Of a stretch of 64,000 nucleotides of DNA, positions 33,508 to 41,535 are shown piece after piece. Numbering within the stretch: the stretch's first letter is position 1; each line of letters starts with the position of its first letter. Below the pieces are notes generated by a model. It saw nothing but the letters and a program-made list of their open reading frames with translations, was not told the origin of the DNA and searched no databases. The stretch spans positions 186,001 to 250,000 of the forward strand of contig NZ_BMTS01000002.1 of assembly GCF_014649795.1 (NCBI RefSeq). The letters are read 5' to 3'. The position numbers and the translations under genes are program-made. The DNA is from Streptomyces melanogenes (GTDB taxonomy: Bacteria; Actinomycetota; Actinomycetes; Streptomycetales; Streptomycetaceae).

Positions 33508-35178
33508 ATGGAGACCGAGTCGGAGCCGTACGTCCGTCTTGCGACCCTGCGGCAGCTGCATCAGGTGGTCACCGACCTGAACACGGCCCGCAGCCTGGCG
33601 GACACGCTGCAGACCGTCGCCGACGGCGTCATCGCCGGGCTCGGCTACGAACTGGCCTGCGTCAACCTCGTACGCCCTGACGGCGACCTCGTCGTCGCCG
33701 CCTTCGCCGGGAACGCCGCCGCCGAGGCCCTCATCACCGGCCGCGTCGGCTCGCGGGCCTCCTGGGAGCGCCGGCTCACCATGGGCGAGGGCTGGGGCGA
33801 CCTGCGGTTCATCCCGCACACCGAGGGCTGGGTGCTCCTGGAGGACGACGTCCCGCAGTGGTACACCGAAGGTCCCGAGCCGCGCTTCGAGGACGAGTGG
33901 CACCCCCAGGACCGGCTCTACGCGCCGATGTACGCCTCGGGCGGCGGGCGGGAGCTCCTCGGCGTCATTTCCGTCGACAAGCCGCGCAACGGGCGGCGCC
34001 CCGGCGCGTGGGGGCGCGAAGCGCTTCAGATGTACGCCTCCCAGTCCGCCATTGCGATCAGCAACGCCCGGCTTCGCGCAAACATGCAGCGCGCGCTCGT
34101 CCGCCTGGAGCGGGAGCAGCAGGCGCTGCGGGCCAGCGAGGAGAGCTTTCGGCAGGCGTTCGAGTACGCGCCGTCCGGCATGGCCATCGCCGAAATGGGC
34201 GGTGACCAGCACGGACGCCTGCTGCGCACCAACGACGCGCTCTGTCGGCTGCTCGGCCGGCCCGCCGCCGTGATGCGGCGCTACTCGTTCGCGGACCTCG
34301 TCCACCCCGAGGACATCGGGCTCCTGCTGCGCACCTCGGCCGAGGGCGGCCGCGCCGAGCTGCGGCTCGGGCGGCGCGACGGCTCGTACGTCTGGGTGTC
34401 GCTGCGCAATTCCGTCGTCGCCGATACCGCCGACGGTCCCCGTTTTCTGCTCACCCACGTCGAGGACATAGAGGAGCGCAAGCGGCACGAGCTCCAGCTC
34501 GCCCACCGCGCCTCGCACGACTCGCTCACCGGCCTGCCCAACAGCGCCGAACTGCGCGCCCGGCTCTCCGCGCGCCTGTGCCAGCGGCCGTACGCGGTGG
34601 GCGCGACCGCCGTGGAGGCGCTGGACGCGGCGTACGGAGCGGTGCACGACGGGCGCGGCGAGACCCCCGGCCACGCGGTCTGCGCCCCCGGCGGCTTCGA
34701 CTTCGACCCGGTGCCGGGCGGCGGTCCCTTCGACCACCACGTGCACATGACCGCCCCCGAGGGCGACGTCGACGACGGCACCAAGGGCCTCGCGGTCCTC
34801 TTCTGCGACCTCGACGGCTTCAAGTCGATCAACGACCGGTACGGCCACAACACCGGCGACGCCGTCCTCATCGAGGTCGCCCGCCGCCTCACCTCCGGCG
34901 TACGGGACGGGGACACGGTCGCCCGGCTCGGCGGCGACGAGTTCGTCGTCCTCGCCGACGGCCTGGGCGCGGCCGACGCGGCCGACCTCGCGGTCCGGCT
35001 GCGCAACGCCATCATCCCGCCGATCCGGGTGGACGGCCGGGCGGTCCGGGTCGGGGCGAGTTTCGGCATCGGCTGGGCCAGCTGCGGGATGTCCGTGGAA
35101 GAGGTGCTGCGCTCCGCCGACCAGCGGATGTACATCGAGAAGCGGTCGCGGGCGAAGGTCCACCGGCGGGCCGGATAG
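33508..35178 (+). CDS. cdgB: Diguanylate cyclase CdgB: GAF-PAS-GGDEF
   Basis: 556 residues with GGAGA 9 bp before ATG 33508. GAF-like domain (~20-195), PAS/PAC domain (~210-325: FRQAFEYAPSGMAIAEM ... LTHVEDIEERKRHELQLAHR), then GGDEF domain (~330-556). The catalytic GGDEF is intact at 475-479 and an inhibitory-site RxxD (R466-D469) lies five residues before it, so feedback by c-di-GMP is expected. A ~75-residue insertion splits the start of the GGDEF domain (after HDSLTGLPN, before AVLFCDLDGF). In S. coelicolor CdgB is a BldD-controlled cyclase affecting development and antibiotic production. Confidence 0.92.
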   Translation: METESEPYVRLATLRQLHQVVTDLNTARSLADTLQTVADGVIAGLGYELACVNLVRPDGDLVVAAFAGNAAAEALITGRVGSRASWERRLTMGEGWGDLRFIPHTEGWVLLEDDVPQWYTEGPEPRFEDEWHPQDRLYAPMYASGGGRELLGVISVDKPRNGRRPGAWGREALQMYASQSAIAISNARLRANMQRALVRLEREQQALRASEESFRQAFEYAPSGMAIAEMGGDQHGRLLRTNDALCRLLGRPAAVMRRYSFADLVHPEDIGLLLRTSAEGGRAELRLGRRDGSYVWVSLRNSVVADTADGPRFLLTHVEDIEERKRHELQLAHRASHDSLTGLPNSAELRARLSARLCQRPYAVGATAVEALDAAYGAVHDGRGETPGHAVCAPGGFDFDPVPGGGPFDHHVHMTAPEGDVDDGTKGLAVLFCDLDGFKSINDRYGHNTGDAVLIEVARRLTSGVRDGDTVARLGGDEFVVLADGLGAADAADLAVRLRNAIIPPIRVDGRAVRVGASFGIGWASCGMSVEEVLRSADQRMYIEKRSRAKVHRRAG

Positions 35179-35184
35179 CCGCCG

Positions 35185-35222
35185 CCCTCCCCCAAGCTCT
35201 CAAGGAGCAGGGGGGACCCCCA
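35185..35222. repeat. Small repeat family 2, intergenic copy
   Basis: CCCCCAAGCTCTCAAGGAGC followed by AGGGGGGACCCCCA: two overlapping imperfect hairpins (CCCCCAAGCTC / GAGCAGGGGG and GGGGG / CCCCC). Located just after the cdgB stop. The reverse complement of the same sequence occurs inside the coding start of the sugar-binding protein gene at 39826-39860. Confidence 0.65.
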
Positions 35223-35339
35223 CCTGTGCGCCCCGGCCGTTTCCCGGGCAACGGGACGAGGTCGCGGCCATGGTGTCGGCCGTTCGGGGTAGGCTCGGCC
35301 GGTCGGCGACGGCTGGCGAACAGTGAGGAGTGACCCCGG

Positions 35340-36344
35340 ATGACGCCCGGCAACAACGGCGCGAGCACGCCCGAGGACGACGATCCGTTCGGCTATCTGT
35401 ACGAGGACGGTCAGGCCTCCGGCGCCACCCCGCCCCGCTCCGGTGGCTACGGCTACCCGGGCCCGAGTGCCCCGCACCAGCCCGGCGTGCCCAGAACCTC
35501 GTACAACCAGGTGCGGACGGTCGGCGAGCGCCAGTACGGGCAGGTTCCGCAGCAGCAGTACGGCCAGCCGCAGGCGCCTTACGGCCAGCAGCCGCAGCAG
35601 TACGGTCAGCAGCAGTACGGGCAGCCCACCGCCCAGTACGCGGCGCCCGAGACGTACGGCGGCGCCCCCAACCGTCCCGGCCCCCCGGCCGACGGTGGCG
35701 GCGGGCGCGGCAGCCGTGGCCCCAACACCAAGGGTCTGCTGATCGGCGCGGTCGCGGTGGTCGCGGCGGTCGTCATCGGCATCGGCGTGGCGCTCGCCAC
35801 CAACGGCGACGGCAAGAAGAACGAGGACGCGGGCAAGCCCGCGGGCGGCAGCTCCCAGGGCACCTCGCAGCAGCCGTCGACCCCGCCGTCCAACTCGGCC
35901 TCCGCCCCGGCGGCGGAGCTCCCCAAGCAGGACGCGGCGACGCTGAAGCTCGGTGGCGGCACGGTGCTGGCCAAGGACGTCAAGGGTGCGCAGGGGACGG
36001 ACGGGGCGTACGTCAACGGCTTCAACCAGATCGGCGCGTCGCTGACCTGGCAGGCCGATCTGCCGTCGTCCGGCTCGTACTACCTGTACGTGCGGTTCGC
36101 CATCCCGGCGAAGGACGCGAACGCGACGCTGACGGTCAACGGCAAGCCGAACTCGCAGCCGATAGGTCTGAAGAACTTCAGGGGGTCGACCGACCCGAAC
36201 CTGGAGAACAACTGGCAGTACACGTGGGCGCCGGTGACCCTCAAGCAGGGGTCGAACACGATCAAGCTCTCCTGTGAGCAGGGGAATCAGTGCGACGCGG
36301 TGTTCGACTGGGTCGAGATCAGCAAGACGAAGAAGTCCTACTAG
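35340..36344 (+). CDS. Membrane-anchored protein with C-terminal carbohydrate-binding-like domain
   Basis: 334 residues. An N-terminal cytosolic low-complexity part holds repeated QQYGQP/QPQ units (about 55-105). One membrane helix, LLIGAVAVVAAVVIGIGVAL (about 134-153). A Ser/Pro linker follows. The outside domain (about 205-330) reads like CBM35/CBM6 (GGGTVLAKDVKGAQG, YYLYVRFAIPAKDANATLTV, GSNTIKLSCEQGNQCDAVFD) with a probable disulfide. It may bind a cell-wall or extracellular glycan. ATG 35340 follows GGAG. Downstream of cdgB but separated by a repeat. Confidence 0.8.
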   Translation: MTPGNNGASTPEDDDPFGYLYEDGQASGATPPRSGGYGYPGPSAPHQPGVPRTSYNQVRTVGERQYGQVPQQQYGQPQAPYGQQPQQYGQQQYGQPTAQYAAPETYGGAPNRPGPPADGGGGRGSRGPNTKGLLIGAVAVVAAVVIGIGVALATNGDGKKNEDAGKPAGGSSQGTSQQPSTPPSNSASAPAAELPKQDAATLKLGGGTVLAKDVKGAQGTDGAYVNGFNQIGASLTWQADLPSSGSYYLYVRFAIPAKDANATLTVNGKPNSQPIGLKNFRGSTDPNLENNWQYTWAPVTLKQGSNTIKLSCEQGNQCDAVFDWVEISKTKKSY

Positions 36345-36356
36345 GCCGCTGGCCGG

Positions 36357-36433
36357 GTCTTTCGGCTGCGGACCGTGCTGGGTTGCTCGCGCCCACGCGG
36401 CGGAGCCGCAAATGTCACAGCCCCGCGCCCCTC
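36357..36433. repeat. Repeat element family 1, copy 4 (half, variant)
   Basis: One side only: CTGCGGACCGTG, then GCTCGCGCCCACGCGGCGGA and GCCGCAAATGTCACAGCCCC before GCGCCCCT. The variant replaces the inner arm with a GCGGCGGAGCCGC hairpin. Between convergent genes. Confidence 0.8.
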
Positions 36434-37349
36434 AGGGGGTGCTGGTCACCCGGATCTGCGTGAGCAGCTCCTCGTACGCCTCGGCGTCGAACTCCCCCGC
36501 CACCGGCGCCAGTACCGTCGCCGCCGACAGTGCCACCGCTCGGGTCAGCCGGGACGGCCACGGCAAGTTCTCCACCAGGGACGACAGCAGGGCCGCCACC
36601 GCCGAGTCGCCCGCGCCGGTGGGGTTGCCTCGGACCGGGGACGGTGGGGTGGCCTGCCAGGTGCCGTCGGGGGTGACCGCCACCAGGCCCTCGGGGCCCA
36701 GTGAGGCGACCACCGCGTGGGCGCCCCGGCGGCGGGCGTCGCGGGCCGCGCGGAGCGGTTCGCGGGAGCCGGTGAGGCGGGCCAGCTCGTCGGCGTTCGG
36801 CTTGATCAGGTCGGGGCGGGCCGCCAGGCCGCGCCGCAGGGGCTCGCCGCTGGTGTCCAGGAGGACGGGGACGCCCGCCGCGCGGGCCCGGCGTACCAGG
36901 TCCGCGTAGGCGCCGACCGGTACCCCGGGCGGCAGGCTGCCGCACAGCGCCACCGCGTCCGCCTGCCGCAGCAGCGGCTCGTACGCCGTGAGGAACGCCT
37001 CCCACTCGTCGGCCGTGATCTGCGGGCCCGGCTCGTTGAGCTGCGTGGTGTCGCCGGTGGCCGCGTCCACGACCGCGATCGTGCGGCGGGTGCTCCCGGC
37101 GACCGGGACCAGCGCGTCGACGGGCGCGAGCGGCGCGAGCAGTTCGCGCAGCACCGCGCCGGTGCGGCCGCCCGCGAAGCCAGTGACGACGCATCTGTGG
37201 CCGAGCGCGGTCAGCACCCGGGCGACGTTGAGGCCCTTGCCGCCGGGGCGCTCGGTCACCTCGTCCACGCGGTGGCTGGCGTGCGGGACGAGCTCCGGGA
37301 CCCGGTAGGTGAGGTCGAGTGCCGTGTTCAGCGTGACGGTCAGGATCAC
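36432..37349 (-). CDS. 1-phosphofructokinase-type PfkB family sugar kinase
   Basis: 305 residues. Ribokinase fold beginning ILTVTLNTALDLTY (as in FruK and tagatose-6-phosphate kinase), RPGGKGLNVARVLTALG, and the anion-hole catalytic motif GNPTGAGDSAVAALL with the base Asp. It phosphorylates a sugar phosphate, most likely fructose 1-phosphate or tagatose 6-phosphate. Being just downstream of nagK-nagA, separated by a terminator, it may work on amino-sugar-derived intermediates. Its promoter must lie in the 79-bp gap before 37429. Confidence 0.85.
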   Translation of the reverse strand: MILTVTLNTALDLTYRVPELVPHASHRVDEVTERPGGKGLNVARVLTALGHRCVVTGFAGGRTGAVLRELLAPLAPVDALVPVAGSTRRTIAVVDAATGDTTQLNEPGPQITADEWEAFLTAYEPLLRQADAVALCGSLPPGVPVGAYADLVRRARAAGVPVLLDTSGEPLRRGLAARPDLIKPNADELARLTGSREPLRAARDARRRGAHAVVASLGPEGLVAVTPDGTWQATPPSPVRGNPTGAGDSAVAALLSSLVENLPWPSRLTRAVALSAATVLAPVAGEFDAEAYEELLTQIRVTSTP

Positions 37350-37367
37350 GAGGTGATCATGCCAAAC

Positions 37368-37416
37368 GGACGGTGGCCGGCCCAGACCCCACAGCCCCGG
37401 AATCCGGCCACCGTCC
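37368..37416 (-). terminator. Terminator of the nagK-nagA operon
   Basis: GGACGGTGGCCGG (37368-37380) pairs perfectly with 37404-37416, 13 bp past the nagA stop. The 23-nt loop has no clear inner structure. Confidence 0.7.
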
Positions 37417-37428
37417 CGTCATGAGGGG

Positions 37429-38565
37429 CTAGGGCGCCACGATCCACTCGCCGCGCCGCATCACGCCCTTGAGCGCGAAGTGCTCGTCCAGGACCACCAG
37501 GTCCGCGTCCTTGCCGGGTTCGAGCGAGCCGACCTTGTCGTACACGCCGAGCAGCCGCGCCGGGTTGGCGCTGAGCGCGCGGACGGCGTCCTCGACGGGG
37601 AGGCCGTCGACGGTCACCGCACGGCGGAACGCGCGGTCCAGGGTGAGGGTCGAGCCCGCGATCGAGCCGCCCTCGACGAGCCGGGCGACGCCCTCCTTGA
37701 CCTCGACCTCCAGCGGGCCGAGGTGGTAGAGCCCGTCCCCGAACCCGGCCGCGTCCATGGCGTCCGTGATGAACGCGACCCGGTCGGCGCCCTTGTGGTG
37801 GAAGGCGAGTTCGAGCGAGGCGGGGTGCAGGTGCGTGCCGTCGTTGATCAGCTCGACGGTGATCCGCTCGTCCTCCAGGAGGGCGGCGATCGGGCCGGGC
37901 GCGCGGTGGCCGAGCGCGGGCATCGCGTTGTAGAGGTGGGTGGCGACGGTGGCGCCCGCGTCGATCGCCTCGACGGTCTGCTCGTACGTGGCGTCGGTGT
38001 GGCCGATCGCGGCGATCACGCCGTGCTCGGCGAGCAGCCGTACGGAGTCCAGGCCGCCGGGGAGCTCGGTGGCGAGCGTGAACATCTTGGCGGTGCCCCG
38101 GGCCGCGTCCATCAGCTTGCGGACCTCGGCCGGGTCCGGGTGGCGCAGCAGGTCCTCGCTGTGGGCGCCCTTGCGGCACGGCGAGATGAACGGGCCCTCG
38201 AAGTGGATGCCCGCCAGGTCGCCCTGCTCGACCAGCTCGGAGAGCAGCCCGGCCCGCTGGGCCAGGAAGTCCATCTCGCCGGTGACGGTGGAGGCGACCA
38301 TGGTGGTGGTGCCGTGCAGCCGGTGGGTGTGGACGCCCTTGAGGACGTCGTCGACCGTGCCGTTGGTGAAGGAGGCGCCGCCGCCGCCGTGCACGTGCAT
38401 GTCGACGAAGCCGGGGACCACCCAGTGGCCGGTGAGGTCGACGCGCTCGGCGGCCTCGGGCGCGCTTCCGGCGATCTTCCCGCCCTCGACGATCACGCGT
38501 CCGTTCTCGACGACCCCGGTCGGCAGGACGACGCGGGCGCCGGAGAGGACCTTGCTGGTGGCCAT
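37429..38565 (-). CDS. nagA: N-acetylglucosamine-6-phosphate deacetylase
   Basis: 378 residues. Amidohydrolase fold with the NagA pattern: VDMHVHGGGGASF, GIHFEGPFISP, AAIGHTDATYEQ, HLYNAMPALGHR and the catalytic Asp in FITDAMDAAG. Converts GlcNAc-6-P to GlcN-6-P, the signal that releases DasR. ATG 38565 overlaps the nagK TGA by one base, so the pair is coupled. Controlled by the dre site upstream of nagK. Confidence 0.94.
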   Translation of the reverse strand: MATSKVLSGARVVLPTGVVENGRVIVEGGKIAGSAPEAAERVDLTGHWVVPGFVDMHVHGGGGASFTNGTVDDVLKGVHTHRLHGTTTMVASTVTGEMDFLAQRAGLLSELVEQGDLAGIHFEGPFISPCRKGAHSEDLLRHPDPAEVRKLMDAARGTAKMFTLATELPGGLDSVRLLAEHGVIAAIGHTDATYEQTVEAIDAGATVATHLYNAMPALGHRAPGPIAALLEDERITVELINDGTHLHPASLELAFHHKGADRVAFITDAMDAAGFGDGLYHLGPLEVEVKEGVARLVEGGSIAGSTLTLDRAFRRAVTVDGLPVEDAVRALSANPARLLGVYDKVGSLEPGKDADLVVLDEHFALKGVMRRGEWIVAP

Positions 38566-39554
38566 CAGGCGGTTACCTCCGAGGAGTGGGTGGTGCCGGC
38601 GTCGGTGCCGGACGAGGGGGAGCCGGACGAGGCGGCGGTGTCGAGCAGGTCCCAGGCGAGCAGGCCCGCGCCCAGGCAGCCCGCCGTGTCGCCGAGGGCC
38701 GCCGGGACGATCGCGGGCAGCTTCTGGAAGGTGACGCGCTCCTCGACGGCCGCCCGTAGCGGTACGAACAAGGTTTCCCCCGCTTCGGCGAGTCCGCCAC
38801 CGATGATCAGGGTGCGCGGGTCGAGCAGGGTGAGCGCGGTGACCAGGCCGTCCGCGAGCGCGTCGACCGCGTTCTGCCACACGGCGCGCGCCGCCGGGTC
38901 GCCGGACTCGACGGCCTTGGCGCAGTCGGCCGCGTCGGCGTCCGGGTCGCCGCTGGCCTCGGCCCACGCCTGGGTGACGGCGGAGGCGGAGGCGAGCCGC
39001 TCCAGGCAGCCGCGCTGGCCGCAGCCGCAGGGGATGCCGCCGGGGCGCACCACGATGTGGCCGATCTCGCCCGCGTAGCCGTGGGCGCCCGGCTCGATGC
39101 GGCCGTCGATGCCGATGGCCCCGGCGATGCCGGTGCCGAGCGGGATGAACAGGAAGCGGTCGGCGCCCTTGCCCGCGCCGATCCGGCCCTCGGCGAGGCC
39201 GCCGGTGCGCACGTCGTGGCCGAGGGCGACGGGCACGCCGTCGAGCCGCTCGCTCAGCAGCCGCCGCATGGGGACGTCGCGCCAGCCCAGGTTGGCCGCG
39301 TAGACCGCGATGCCGTTCTCGGCGTCGACGATGCCGGGCACGGCGACGCCGGCCGCCACGGCGCTCTCGCCGAGGTGCTCCTCGCCGTACGTCCGCAGCT
39401 CGGCGGCGAAGTCGAGGATGCTCTCGACGACGGCCTCGGGGCCGCGCTCGCGGCCGGTGGGCCTGCGCGCCTCGTACAGCAGGCCGCCGTCCACCCCGAT
39501 GAGGGCGGCTTTCATCCCGGTGCCGCCCACATCCAGGGCGATGACGTGTCTCAC
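38565..39554 (-). CDS. nagK: ROK-family N-acetylglucosamine kinase
   Basis: 329 residues from GTG 39554. ROK kinase: ATP-binding ALDVGGTGMKAALIG at the very N-terminus, catalytic region VALGHDVRTGGLAEGRIGAG, and the zinc motif CGCGQRGCLERLA. With nagA it forms a GlcNAc salvage operon: phosphorylation of GlcNAc from intracellular chitobiose or wall turnover, then deacetylation. An upstream ATG at 39581 would place the dre site directly against the start; neither start has a clear Shine-Dalgarno. Confidence 0.9.
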   Translation of the reverse strand: MRHVIALDVGGTGMKAALIGVDGGLLYEARRPTGRERGPEAVVESILDFAAELRTYGEEHLGESAVAAGVAVPGIVDAENGIAVYAANLGWRDVPMRRLLSERLDGVPVALGHDVRTGGLAEGRIGAGKGADRFLFIPLGTGIAGAIGIDGRIEPGAHGYAGEIGHIVVRPGGIPCGCGQRGCLERLASASAVTQAWAEASGDPDADAADCAKAVESGDPAARAVWQNAVDALADGLVTALTLLDPRTLIIGGGLAEAGETLFVPLRAAVEERVTFQKLPAIVPAALGDTAGCLGAGLLAWDLLDTAASSGSPSSGTDAGTTHSSEVTA

Positions 39555-39582
39555 GGGGGACAGTCTCGCGCGTTCACCCATG

Positions 39583-39598
39583 AAAGGTCTAGTCCACT
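39583..39598 (-). promoter_or_regulatory. dre site (DasR) of nagK-nagA
   Basis: AAAGGTCTAGTCCACT matches the dre consensus (ACTGGTCTAGACCACT, from memory) at 13 of 16 positions, with the core GGTCTAG-CCA intact. It is 29-44 bp before the nagK GTG. DasR control of this operon is established in S. coelicolor. Confidence 0.85.
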
Positions 39599-39692
39599 CA
39601 CCGGGCGGCGGGTAAGCGTTTTCCCAAGTGCCGCCCGGAATACGGCCGTACGGGTGGGACGGCGGCGGCAGAAGTTGCGGAAGTGATACCCA

Positions 39693-39708
39693 ACTGGTGT
39701 AGACCTCA
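39693..39708 (+). promoter_or_regulatory. dre site (DasR) of the divergent sugar-binding protein gene
   Basis: ACTGGTGTAGACCTCA matches the dre consensus at 13 of 16 positions. It lies 103 bp before GTG 39811 and 94 bp from the nagK dre, so DasR could repress both directions. Confidence 0.8.
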
Positions 39709-39810
39709 GCCCCGGCCGCAAGGGAAGATCGCAGCTCATGTAGACAGGACGTTGCGAACAGGACGTTCACGGGGGACCGACTGGCGAACAACGAGGGTGG
39801 GACAGGGCAC

Positions 39811-41112
39811 GTGCAGCAGCGGCGGATGGGGTCTCCCCTGCTCTTTAAGAGCTTGGGGAACGGTCTGACGGCGGCGGTTGCCGCACTCGGAATAGCGGCT
39901 GCGGGCCTCACCGGCTGCGGCAGCGACAGCGGCTCCGGCAGCGTCACCCTCAAGCTGGTCGCGGCCGACTACGACATCGCGGGCGGCAGCAGCACCAAGG
40001 CGTACTGGCACGACGTGGTCGCCGACTTCGAGAAGAAGAACCCCGGCATCAAGGTCGACGTCTCCGTCCTGTCGTGGGACGTCGTCGACGCCAAGGTCGC
40101 GGAGATGGTGAAGGCGGGCAAGGCCCCCGACATCGCGCAGATCGGCGCGTACTCCGACTACGCGGCGGCCGGCAAGCTCTACTCCGTCGACCAGGTGCTC
40201 TCCATCCCCGTCCAGGCGAACTTCCTGGCGCCGCTGGCGGACGCGGGCGAGATGAAGCGCGTCCAGTACGGCATCCCGTTCGTCGCGTCGACCCGGCTGC
40301 TGTTCTACAACCAGACGCTCTTCGACAAGGCGCACCTCAAGCCGCCGCAGACGTGGGCGCAGCTGGAGGCCGACGCCAAGGCGCTGAAGGCCAAGGGGGT
40401 CAAGACCCCGTTCGCGCTGCCGCTGGGCAGCGAGGAGGCCCAGGCCGAGACGATGATGTGGATGCTGAGCGGCGGCGGCAGCTACGTCAACCAGATCTCC
40501 GGGTACGACATCGACTCGCCCGAGAACATCAAGACCTTCAACTGGCTGAAGAGGAACCTGGTCGAGGAGGGCCTGACCGGCCCCGTCGCCCCGGCGAAGC
40601 TCAACCGCCAGGCGGCCTTCGACGCGTTCGCCAAGGGCGAGGTCGGCATGCTCAACGGCCACCCGTCGCTGATGGAGCAGGCCAAGAAGAAGGGCGTGAA
40701 GTACGGGATGGTCCCGCTGCCCGGCGCCGAGGGCAAGGCCAAGGCGTCGATGGGCGTGGCCGACTGGATCATGGGCTTCAAGCAGAACGGCCACCGCGAG
40801 CAGATCGGGAAGTTCCTGGACTTCACGTTCAACGACCAGAACGTGCTGGCGTTCGCGGACAAGTACGACCTGCTCCCCGCGACCCGTACGGCGTCGCAGA
40901 CCATGCAGAACAACGGCAAGCACCCGGAGCTCAAGGAGTTCCTGGCCGCGCTGCCGACGTCGGAGCTGCCGCCGGTCGGCAAGACGTCGTGGCCGAAGGT
41001 GAGCGAGACGATCAAGAAGCGGATCGGCGGGGCGGTGTCGCCGGAGGGGGACCCGCGGTCGGTGCTGGAGGGGATCGCGAAGGTGGCTACGGAGGCGGAG
41101 AACGCGGAGTGA
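39811..41112 (+). CDS. Sugar ABC transporter substrate-binding lipoprotein (no permeases nearby)
   Basis: 433 residues. Lipoprotein signal with lipobox LTGC, then a family-1 sugar-binding fold: KLVAADYDIAGGSSTKAYWH, ADFEKKNPGIKVDVSVLSWD, APDIAQIGAYSDYA, FVASTRLLFYNQTLFDKA. Typical MalE/UgpB length. No permease genes accompany it, so it must share membrane partners elsewhere; MsiK is the likely ATPase. Its N-terminal codons (SPLLFKSLGN) come from repeat family 2. A dre site upstream links it to amino-sugar control. Confidence 0.9.
   Translation: MQQRRMGSPLLFKSLGNGLTAAVAALGIAAAGLTGCGSDSGSGSVTLKLVAADYDIAGGSSTKAYWHDVVADFEKKNPGIKVDVSVLSWDVVDAKVAEMVKAGKAPDIAQIGAYSDYAAAGKLYSVDQVLSIPVQANFLAPLADAGEMKRVQYGIPFVASTRLLFYNQTLFDKAHLKPPQTWAQLEADAKALKAKGVKTPFALPLGSEEAQAETMMWMLSGGGSYVNQISGYDIDSPENIKTFNWLKRNLVEEGLTGPVAPAKLNRQAAFDAFAKGEVGMLNGHPSLMEQAKKKGVKYGMVPLPGAEGKAKASMGVADWIMGFKQNGHREQIGKFLDFTFNDQNVLAFADKYDLLPATRTASQTMQNNGKHPELKEFLAALPTSELPPVGKTSWPKVSETIKKRIGGAVSPEGDPRSVLEGIAKVATEAENAE
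39826..39860 (+). repeat. Small repeat family 2, copy inside a coding start
   Basis: GGGTCTCCCCTGCTCTTTAA and GAGCTTGGGG form an imperfect hairpin (CCCC-TGCTCTT / AAGAGCTTGGGG). It is the reverse complement of the copy at 35185-35222 with a few changes, here read as SPLLFKSLG in the signal-peptide n-region. Confidence 0.6.
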
Positions 41113-41115
41113 GGT

Positions 41116-41205
41116 GCCCGGGGTTTGTCTGCGGGTGATCTGTGGCTGGTCGCGCCCACGCGGCGGAGCCGCAAATGTCACCGCCCCGCGCCCCTGACTT
41201 TCGGG
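41116..41205. repeat. Repeat element family 1, copy 5 (half, variant)
   Basis: TTTGTCTGCGGG, GGCTGGTCGCGCCCACGCGG and GCCGCAAATGTCACCGCCCC then GCGCCCCT: nearly identical to copy 4. It lies between two genes of the same direction, after a stop. Confidence 0.8.
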
Positions 41206-41239
41206 GCTGCGCCCCTCAATCGGCTATACGTTGGCTTGT

Positions 41240-41485
41240 ATGACTGACCACGACGACGGTGGGCTTAGTGAGCGGGCTCGGGCCGTGTTGGCCATCGAGC
41301 GGGGGTCCTGGGCCGGGCCCGGGGCCAAGGAGCGGGCCGTACGGGAGCGGCTGGGTATCTCTCCGACGCACTACTACCAGCTCCTCAACGCCCTGCTCGA
41401 CGACGAGCGCGCGCTGGCCCACGACCCGGTCACGGTGAACCGGCTGCGCCGGATACGCGAGGCCCAGCGCGAGCGCCGCGCATAA
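41240..41485 (+). CDS. DUF3263 small helix-turn-helix-like protein
   Basis: 81 residues. The whole protein is the DUF3263 domain: LSERARAVLAIERGSWAGPG, KERAVRERLGISPTHYYQLL, DPVTVNRLRRIREAQ. Conserved across actinobacteria and predicted to bind DNA through its HTH-like centre; role unknown. ATG 41240 is chosen as the family start. Upstream of otsB in the same direction with 50 bp between, so possibly co-transcribed. Confidence 0.85.
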   Translation: MTDHDDGGLSERARAVLAIERGSWAGPGAKERAVRERLGISPTHYYQLLNALLDDERALAHDPVTVNRLRRIREAQRERRA

Positions 41486-41535
41486 CCGCTCTCCCGCCAT
41501 GGCTGTGATCCGCCCCGCGCCGCTAGGGTCGTGGC

